This document shows, in pieces, positions 32,048 through 37,410 of a stretch of 37,410 bases of DNA. The position numbers and the translations under genes were made by a program. The stretch is from Clostridiaceae bacterium (GTDB taxonomy: Bacteria > Bacillota > Clostridia > Clostridiales > Clostridiaceae), in contig JACMJL010000077.1 in NCBI GenBank assembly GCA_014380625.1, forward strand, positions 1 to 37,410, in the 5' to 3' direction. Positions within the stretch are counted from its first letter, which is position 1. The number at the start of each line of letters is the position of its first letter. Under the pieces are notes generated by a model. It was given only the letters and a program-made list of their open reading frames with translations. It made no database searches and had not been told where the DNA came from.

Positions 32048-34225
32048 TTATTTTTCTATTTCCTTAACTAGTATAGTATCTACTGGTGTAGTTGTTTCTG
32101 AATTCTTAGCGGTAGCCATATTAGCCAGAACCATACTCATTATACCTTCCATAGCATTAGGTGTTTTTCCATCAGTACCACCCATAAATACTGTTTGTGG
32201 AACTAGTGGGGATTTGCTTATCTTTAATGCTTCTGCGAAGGCTATCATAACACTTTGTTGTACTTGTAATTCTGGTCCGCCGTAAGCATCTACCAAAGCT
32301 TTAGCAGCAGTACCTTTTGCAATACCAACTTTTGTTTCTTGTTCTGCAGTAGCATCTGCCACAGCTTTAATGTTTAAGGCCTGTGCTTTACCAACTGTTT
32401 CAAGCTTGAAGGCTTCTGCACTAGCTTGTAGTTCTACTTGTTTTGCATTTGCTCCAGCATTAAGTTCAGTAGCCTTTGCATTAGCAGCAGCTTCAGCTTC
32501 TTTAGTATACCTTGAAGCATCTGCTTCTTGTGTTCTCTTATACTTGTCAGCTTCAGCAAGCTTCTGTGTTTTCAGCGCTAACTGTTCAGCTAATCTTAAC
32601 TCTGATTTACCTTTATTATCTGCAACTTCTATGTCAATGCTTGATTGTGTAAGAGCTGTTTGAGCTGCACTTTTTGCAATTGCTTCATTAAGTTCTCTTT
32701 GTTTTTCAGCAGATTTTTGTTTAGCTTCATTAGTTTTTATTTCTTCTAATGCAACCTGCCTGTCTCTTAATTGTGCTAGTATAAGTTCAATTCTCTTATC
32801 TGTTAGTGAAGCAGCAGGTGTACCAATTAGTACTTCTTGTAACTCAAGATCATACAACTTAAACTTCTCCTTCATTTCTGCTGAAGCTTGATCTTGAATA
32901 GTGCTTCTATCTTGAACTAATTCAATAAGTGTTTTAGTCTGACCAATATTTTTAAAATAACCTGCTATCATAGGATCAAGTGATTGTTCAATAAGCATTT
33001 TAATATCGCCAAATCTTTGTATAACAGAAGAAGCTTTTCTATAATCAATATTAAATACTACTGTAAGTGGTAAATTTGGTTCAAAGGCATCTTTTGTTAT
33101 AAGACTTATTTCTTTTAGGTTATCATCAAGTTTGTGAACTCCAGTCTGACCACTAATCCATTTTAATATAACGTTAGTAGTTGGAACTGGAACAACCTTA
33201 CCTGCATAGGTATTAAAGGCATATTTACCAGGCATCATAGACTCTTTCCAAATACCTTTTTTACCTTGCTCAACAAGTTCACCATGGGAATAACTTGCGC
33301 CAGATACATCTTCACCTTTATCACCAAAATAACTTACAACTACACCAACATAACCAATATCTATTATACTTTTTGGTACTATATCAACGTTTGCAAACAT
33401 TCTATTTATAAAATAAACTCCATCCGTTAATACTTGCATCTGTTTACCTTTTCTACCATTAGCAGCAAGGAACTTTTCTGGTTCCTGGAAGTTATTATGA
33501 TAAAATTCATTAGTTATACCATCACCAACTATAGGAGCAATAATAGCTCCATTATCAGGAGTAGGACCTTCATTAATAGTAACAATACCTATAGTATCTT
33601 TACTTCTAAGTGCATTACCCGATTCATCTTGTTCAACTGTTTTTGTACTTGCTATAACCACAGGATTAAAACCACCAACTTTAGCTAAATCACTTCTCAT
33701 GGTTTCTATCTGTGCTGATTCATCTTTTGAAGTAAATATTGAATGTACCTTATCTTTTGTTATTATAATAAATTGTGCTAAATTAAATGCATAAGTACCT
33801 TCACGAAGAATTTGTCTTTGTGGACCTTTTTGTCCTCCACTAGCTAAAAAAGCAGCTACATCTTGAAAAGATTTACTGTTTGATACAACTTTTCCTAAAG
33901 TTTGACCATCACCAAGGCTTTCTCCAGATCTTGAAAATACATAAGCTATTTGACCTTGTGGTATGGTTACTAATCTTACCTTTTTTACTTTATACTTAAA
34001 AGGTGTCTTAAAATGAACACCTGCTCTAAGTACCTGTGGTTGATAACCAGCTTCACCCTTAAGTGCGATAAGACCATCTGAAGGCACTGAACCACTCATA
34101 CTCCACCACTTTTCAACAATGCCTACTTCATCTGTTCCAATGCTTGTAAATCCTATCCCATAGAGTAACAAAAATAATGCTACTAAAACTACTCCTGCGA
34201 TAATTAAACCTGTTGTTAAATCCAT
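32048..34225 (-). CDS. Large flotillin-like SPFH/band-7 membrane protein
   Basis: Protein of 725 aa with one N-terminal membrane segment (residues about 6-28, LIIAGVVLVALFLLLYGIGF). A beta-rich region (30-350) contains an 18-residue motif four times, at 57-74, 131-148, 257-274 and 321-338, with pattern G-x-x-G-x-Q-x-x-V/I-L-x-x-G-x-Y-x-F-N. An SPFH/band-7 region spans about 350-480. A long Ala/Glu/Lys-rich coiled coil (about 480-660) resembles flotillins, and the tail is hydrophobic and acidic. Flotillin-like proteins scaffold membrane microdomains, but this one is longer than bacterial FloT (about 510 aa) because of its N-terminal repeats. The start at 34225 has a G-rich ribosome site (AAGGGGGG). 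It is monocistronic, converging on the repeat hairpin. Confidence 0.88.
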   Translation of the reverse strand: MDLTTGLIIAGVVLVALFLLLYGIGFTSIGTDEVGIVEKWWSMSGSVPSDGLIALKGEAGYQPQVLRAGVHFKTPFKYKVKKVRLVTIPQGQIAYVFSRSGESLGDGQTLGKVVSNSKSFQDVAAFLASGGQKGPQRQILREGTYAFNLAQFIIITKDKVHSIFTSKDESAQIETMRSDLAKVGGFNPVVIASTKTVEQDESGNALRSKDTIGIVTINEGPTPDNGAIIAPIVGDGITNEFYHNNFQEPEKFLAANGRKGKQMQVLTDGVYFINRMFANVDIVPKSIIDIGYVGVVVSYFGDKGEDVSGASYSHGELVEQGKKGIWKESMMPGKYAFNTYAGKVVPVPTTNVILKWISGQTGVHKLDDNLKEISLITKDAFEPNLPLTVVFNIDYRKASSVIQRFGDIKMLIEQSLDPMIAGYFKNIGQTKTLIELVQDRSTIQDQASAEMKEKFKLYDLELQEVLIGTPAASLTDKRIELILAQLRDRQVALEEIKTNEAKQKSAEKQRELNEAIAKSAAQTALTQSSIDIEVADNKGKSELRLAEQLALKTQKLAEADKYKRTQEADASRYTKEAEAAANAKATELNAGANAKQVELQASAEAFKLETVGKAQALNIKAVADATAEQETKVGIAKGTAAKALVDAYGGPELQVQQSVMIAFAEALKISKSPLVPQTVFMGGTDGKTPNAMEGIMSMVLANMATAKNSETTTPVDTILVKEIEK

Positions 34226-34344
34226 AATTTTACCCCCTTAATTTAGTTTTATTCTATACTATTAACAGCTTGCATATTTTATGTGTATAGCCCCCCATAG
34301 TAATAAAACTTTACCTTTCTTATATTCTACAAAATTAGCTATTT

Positions 34345-34376
34345 TCCTTTTATATTTATATTTATATTTATTTTTA
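34345..34376. repeat. AT-rich tandem repeat in the SPFH/DUF4230 spacer
   Basis: TATATT is repeated in tandem about three times within 34351-34370, inside the 258-base spacer between divergent genes. No strong promoter hexamers are obvious in this spacer; the region probably contains the promoters of both genes. Confidence 0.4.
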
Positions 34377-34483
34377 TAGCTACAGTTCCAATCGTAAATA
34401 TTTAATTTGAAATAGTAATAAGTTTTATGGTGAGAAATATATATATAAGGAACTTATTATTGGAAGAAGGGTGGAATCTAATA

Positions 34484-35146
34484 TTGGCTAAAAGAGTTAA
34501 AATAAAAAATATTATGATACTAGCACTTCTTTGTGTGGGTATTGGTTTCTATATTGCTTACCACTTTTTTATTTCACCTACAAAAATTTCAATGCCGGGA
34601 GAAATCATAATTCCTAGCGATATTTCTAATAAGGTTATTTTAAAGGATGTAATTATTAATAAAATAAGAGAAAAACATGAGCTTATTACAATGGAAGTTG
34701 ATATGTCTCAAAAAATTACATTAGATAATAGTTGGGGGTCATTAGGCTTTTTCAAAAAAATTAGTAGCATAAATTATTTTGGTACAGGCACCTATACAAT
34801 AGATTTTCTTAATATAAAACCAGAAAATATAGAAATAGAGGACAAGGCAATAACTCTGAAGATACCTAAACCACAGATAAAATACATTAATATTAATGAG
34901 GATAAAACTACATGTCAATCCACTGAAAATGGTATTTTACGTTTTGGTGAGATTAAAATGACACCTGCAGAAAATCAACAGTTACACCAAAAGGTTTCAG
35001 AAAAAATGTCCATTAAAATGAAGACACCAGAATTATATGATAAGGCCATGGAAACCTCTAAGGAAACAACTAAAACAATTATTAGTAAGATTTTAACTTT
35101 TAATGAAACTCCTCAATACCAGGTTAATATAATATTCGAAAATTAA
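34484..35146 (+). CDS. DUF4230-like membrane-anchored protein
   Basis: Protein of 220 aa with an N-terminal membrane anchor (NIMILALLCVGIGFYIAYHF) and an extracytoplasmic, mostly beta domain. The pattern IINKIREKHELITMEVDMSQKI followed by GTYTIDFLNIKPENIEIED and ITLKIPKPQI fits DUF4230, whose function is unknown. I choose the TTG at 34484 because AGAAGGGTGG lies 9 bases upstream; the in-frame ATG at 34427 has no ribosome site. It diverges from the SPFH gene, a membrane-quality-control type of neighbour, but no functional link can be shown. The GGGGACGGTT hairpin follows 2 bases after the stop. Confidence 0.8.
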   Translation: MAKRVKIKNIMILALLCVGIGFYIAYHFFISPTKISMPGEIIIPSDISNKVILKDVIINKIREKHELITMEVDMSQKITLDNSWGSLGFFKKISSINYFGTGTYTIDFLNIKPENIEIEDKAITLKIPKPQIKYININEDKTTCQSTENGILRFGEIKMTPAENQQLHQKVSEKMSIKMKTPELYDKAMETSKETTKTIISKILTFNETPQYQVNIIFEN

Positions 35147-35148
35147 TG

Positions 35149-35185
35149 GGGACGGTTCTCAAAAAGTAATTTTGAGAACCGTCCC
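35149..35185. repeat. GGGGACGGTT hairpin element (copy 3), likely terminator
   Basis: A perfect 16-bp stem, GGGACGGTTCTCAAAA at 35149-35164 and its complement at 35170-35185, has a 5-base loop. It immediately follows the DUF4230-like gene. It has the same outer arms as the copy at 31995 but different inner bases. Confidence 0.8.
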
Positions 35186-35262
35186 TAACTTGTCCTTTCA
35201 TTCTTATTAACTATTGGGTTATAATTAGATAAAAATATCAAATGATAAAGGGAGTTAAAAAA

Positions 35263-36282
35263 ATGAATAATGTATTATTAATTCTGGATATGTCCTCCCT
35301 ATTAGTCTCAAGTTTTTATGGGAATCTTCCTAAAGAATATAGGTTTGCAAAAACTGATGAGGAAAAGGACATGTATCTTCATAAACTATTAAAGACTTCA
35401 GATGGACAGTACACAAATGGAGTATTTACAATGCTTACAACAATGCTTAATATAGTAAAAAAACAGCGGCCTAAATATATAGTTGGTGCTTGGGATTTAA
35501 CTAGGGAAACTTTTAGAAAAAGATTATACGAACCCTATAAAGGTACTAGGAAGCAAATTAGAGAAGAATTAAGCTCACAATTTGCGCTGTCTCATAAGGT
35601 GCTTAAAGAGCTAGGAGTTGCTCAATTTGCTTTTATGGAATACGAAGCTGATGATATTTTAGGAACTTTGGCTAGAAAATTTTCACCAGAAGTAGCTGTT
35701 AACATAATGACAAAGGATCAAGATGCACTTCAATTAGTGGATGAAAACACAAGAGTGTGGCTTATAACCTCAAAAGCAGGTGATATGTATGCTGAAGTCG
35801 GAGTAAACCCAAAGGAATTGAATATCCCTGGAGGGGTTTTTGAATTTACACCTGATTATATGGAAACTTTTTATGGATTAAAACCAATACAAATTATCGA
35901 TAAGAAGGCTATAGAAGGAGATGCATCTGATAACATTCCTGGTGTAAAAGGGGTGGGGGAGAAAGCAGTAGTTCCCTTACTTCAAGAATTTGATACTGTT
36001 GAGGGGATCTATGATTTTATTGAAAATAGTTCTGAGCAAGAAATAAAGGATATGTTTAAACTATTAGGGATTAAACGTTCACCTTTATCATATCTTACTA
36101 AGGAATCAGAAACAGAACTTGTAGGAAAGAAAAGTGCTATGCTAAGCAAAACTCTTGCCACAATAAAATGTGATATACCAGAACTTCAAGAGGTAAATTT
36201 AAGTTCTCTTGAATTAAAAATCAATGAAGAAGCGATGAGAGATGTTTTTACTCGGTTAGAGTTTACTAGCCTTCTAAAATAG
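35263..36282 (+). CDS. Stand-alone 5'-3' exonuclease (Pol I N-terminal/FEN family)
   Basis: Nuclease of 339 aa resembling the N-terminal domain of DNA polymerase I, without any polymerase domain. The PIN-like core shows LLILDMSSLL, then FRKRLYEPYKGTRK (helical arch), YEADDILGTLA and MTKDQDALQLV, with the expected metal-binding acidic residues. The helix-3-turn-helix DNA-binding motif is GDASDNIPGVKGVGEKAV. Such proteins remove flaps or RNA primers and support repair. I start at 35263; an in-frame ATG at 35242 would lie over the AAAGGGAG ribosome site. TATAAT at 35220-35225 is a possible -10 without a convincing -35. The DUF2809 gene follows 38 bases later and is probably co-transcribed. Confidence 0.92.
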   Translation: MNNVLLILDMSSLLVSSFYGNLPKEYRFAKTDEEKDMYLHKLLKTSDGQYTNGVFTMLTTMLNIVKKQRPKYIVGAWDLTRETFRKRLYEPYKGTRKQIREELSSQFALSHKVLKELGVAQFAFMEYEADDILGTLARKFSPEVAVNIMTKDQDALQLVDENTRVWLITSKAGDMYAEVGVNPKELNIPGGVFEFTPDYMETFYGLKPIQIIDKKAIEGDASDNIPGVKGVGEKAVVPLLQEFDTVEGIYDFIENSSEQEIKDMFKLLGIKRSPLSYLTKESETELVGKKSAMLSKTLATIKCDIPELQEVNLSSLELKINEEAMRDVFTRLEFTSLLK

Positions 36283-36320
36283 ATACCTTTATCTACCATT
36301 TGTATAAGGAGTGCGGATTT

Positions 36321-36701
36321 ATGAGAATAAACAGGAAGTATCTATTTAGTTTTTTTATTTTATTAATGATAGAGATAATTATTGCACTTTTTGTACATGA
36401 TACCTTTATTCGACCATATATTGGAGATGTTTTGGTAGTTATTTTACTGTATACCTTAATAAGAGGACTTATACAAAAGACAATAAAATTTTTACCAGTA
36501 TATTTATTTATTTTTGCATCAACTGTGGAATTTGCTCAATATTATCACATTGTAAAGAGTTTGAACTTAGAAAATAACAAAGTAATTTCAACAATTATTG
36601 GAACTTCCTATGACATTAAGGATATTATAAATTATCTGATTGCAACAGTGATTTTGATAATGTGGGAGAAAATTGTAAAAAATGTTACCAGAACAAAGTA
36701 G
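36321..36701 (+). CDS. DUF2809 family membrane protein
   Basis: Small integral membrane protein of 126 aa with four hydrophobic segments. RPYIGDVLVVILLYTLIRG, EFAQYYHIVKSL and GTSYDIKDIINYLIA are characteristic of DUF2809, a family without known function. The start at 36321 follows AAGGAG at 36307-36312; the frame also opens at TTG 36300 upstream of that site. It trails the exonuclease gene and ends before a strong shared terminator. Confidence 0.85.
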   Translation: MRINRKYLFSFFILLMIEIIIALFVHDTFIRPYIGDVLVVILLYTLIRGLIQKTIKFLPVYLFIFASTVEFAQYYHIVKSLNLENNKVISTIIGTSYDIKDIINYLIATVILIMWEKIVKNVTRTK

Positions 36702-36713
36702 ATAAGAAAGAAA

Positions 36714-36769
36714 AAAGGTTCCAATACTAGTTTCTATGTAAACATAGATAAGCTAGTATTGGAACCTTT
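36714..36769. terminator. Bidirectional terminator between DUF2809 and leuD
   Basis: A perfect 17-bp stem (AAAGGTTCCAATACTAG at 36714-36730, complement at 36753-36769) encloses an inner 6-bp stem CTATGT/ACATAG. A-rich sequence before it and TTTA after it suit termination on both strands; the flanking genes converge. Confidence 0.85.
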
Positions 36770-36795
36770 AGTGCATAATTTAAGCAATAATAGAT

Positions 36796-37392
36796 TTAGG
36801 AATTAATTTTATGGTTATTTTCAAACTCCAATATCTTATCCTCATGTAGGAGGGTTAGTCCAATATCATCAAGTCCTTTGAGAAGTTTATTTCTATAAAA
36901 CTCGTCAAGTTCAAAGCTGAATTCTAAACCATCCTTATCAAAAACTTTTTTTTCTACAAGATCCACAACCAATTGATATCCCTCGATAGTCTCTGTTTTT
37001 ACGAAAAACTGGCTAACAGCCTCGTCAGATAATCTAATTGGTAGGATACCATTATTCAGACAATTGTTATAAAAAATATCTGCAAAACTTGGAGCTATAA
37101 TTGCCTTAAACCCAAAATCTGAAAGGGCCCAAGGTGCATGTTCTCTTGAGGAACCACATCCAAAGTTAGCTCTTGATAATAAAATAGATGCGTTTTTATA
37201 ACGTGGTTGATTTAAAGCGAAATCTTTAATTGGTTCACCAGCTTCATCAAATCTAAATTCAAAGAATAAAAACTGACCAAAACCTGTTTTTTCGATTCTT
37301 TTCAAGAACTGTTTAGGTATTATAGCATCAGTGTCTATATTAGTCCTATCTAAAGGGGCAACTACCCCAGTAAGTTTAACAAAAGGTTCCAT
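36796..37392 (-). CDS. leuD: 3-isopropylmalate dehydratase small subunit
   Basis: LeuD, 198 aa, the small (swivel-domain) subunit of isopropylmalate isomerase, which with LeuC converts 2-isopropylmalate to 3-isopropylmalate in leucine biosynthesis. Diagnostic motifs are [17 protein letters not shown] near the N terminus and [18 protein letters not shown]. Later comes [17 protein letters not shown]. The length matches the bacterial (about 200 aa) rather than the archaeal form. Start codon complement at 37390-37392 follows AAGAGGAG. The upstream gene, presumably leuC, is outside the window. It is the last gene of its operon, ending at the bidirectional terminator, and is unrelated to the carbohydrate modules. 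Confidence 0.96.
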   Translation of the reverse strand: MEPFVKLTGVVAPLDRTNIDTDAIIPKQFLKRIEKTGFGQFLFFEFRFDEAGEPIKDFALNQPRYKNASILLSRANFGCGSSREHAPWALSDFGFKAIIAPSFADIFYNNCLNNGILPIRLSDEAVSQFFVKTETIEGYQLVVDLVEKKVFDKDGLEFSFELDEFYRNKLLKGLDDIGLTLLHEDKILEFENNHKINS

Positions 37393-37410
37393 TTAATATC
37401 ACTCCTCTTA

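Noticed and set aside
1-37410. CRISPR arrays, tRNA or rRNA genes, insertion sequences, prophage genes
   Set aside because: I saw no regularly spaced repeats with unique spacers, no tRNA or rRNA signatures, and no transposase or phage genes on either strand.

Overview
The window comes from a low-GC, anaerobic, Clostridium-like Firmicute. The evidence is AT-rich codon use, AGGAGG-type ribosome sites, two oxygen-sensitive glycyl radical enzymes (GREs) with radical-SAM activases, a YesM-type histidine kinase, PRD/PTS regulation and sigma-54 control. Every function given here is read from sequence; no database search was run.

Layout. (1) 1-8668 (+): a furanose/sugar ABC importer (3' end of a YtfR-like ATPase, then YtfT-like and YjfF-like permeases), a secreted GH2 glycosidase with a C-terminal arabinofuranose-binding (CBM42/AbfB) domain, and an orphan YesM-like sensor kinase. 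(2) 8688-10266 (-): a TauE/SafE permease and a short GRE activase. (3) 10519-15414 (+): anhydrosugar module 1, with a DeoR regulator, a ROK kinase, a YbiW-type GRE and a fructose-6-phosphate aldolase (FSA). (4) 15651-20635 (+): a PAS/AAA+ sigma-54 activator, a textbook -24/-12 promoter, then a CoA-transferase, a GntP permease and a PhaJ-like hydratase, which together look like (R)-3-hydroxybutyrate uptake and use. (5) 20736-31363: anhydrosugar module 2. A leftward DeoR regulator and UPF0303 protein diverge from a Gfo/Idh/MocA oxidoreductase, a PflD-type GRE, its activase, a multidomain PRD regulator, PTS EIIA, a second FSA, and PTS EIIC and EIIB. (6) 31526-37392: unrelated genes, namely a small HsdR-N-like protein, a large flotillin/SPFH protein, a DUF4230-like protein, a stand-alone 5'-3' exonuclease, a DUF2809 membrane protein and leuD.

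How the genes may work together. From memory of published work on E. coli, YbiW and PflD open the ring of 1,5-anhydroglucitol-6-phosphate and 1,5-anhydromannitol-6-phosphate. Both give 1-deoxyfructose-6-phosphate, which FSA splits to glyceraldehyde-3-phosphate and hydroxyacetone. This window carries one complete set of each type, only about 8 kb apart. Module 2 brings its substrate in by PTS. Module 1 has no PTS and instead encodes a ROK kinase that lacks a normally conserved sugar-binding Glu, so it is a candidate anhydroglucitol 6-kinase. The oxidoreductase of module 2 could link the epimers or anhydrofructose to the pathway. No hydroxyacetone reductase and no module 1 importer is visible here.

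Regulatory DNA is unusually legible. There is a pair of TTTCNNNNGAAA sites around the module 1 promoter, four AACAAT boxes spaced exactly 10 bp apart over the divergent module 2 promoters, and two nearly identical CCACA-N4-TGTGG palindromes, each 30.5 bp upstream of a -35 element. A short hairpin family beginning GGGGACGGTT is scattered through the window.
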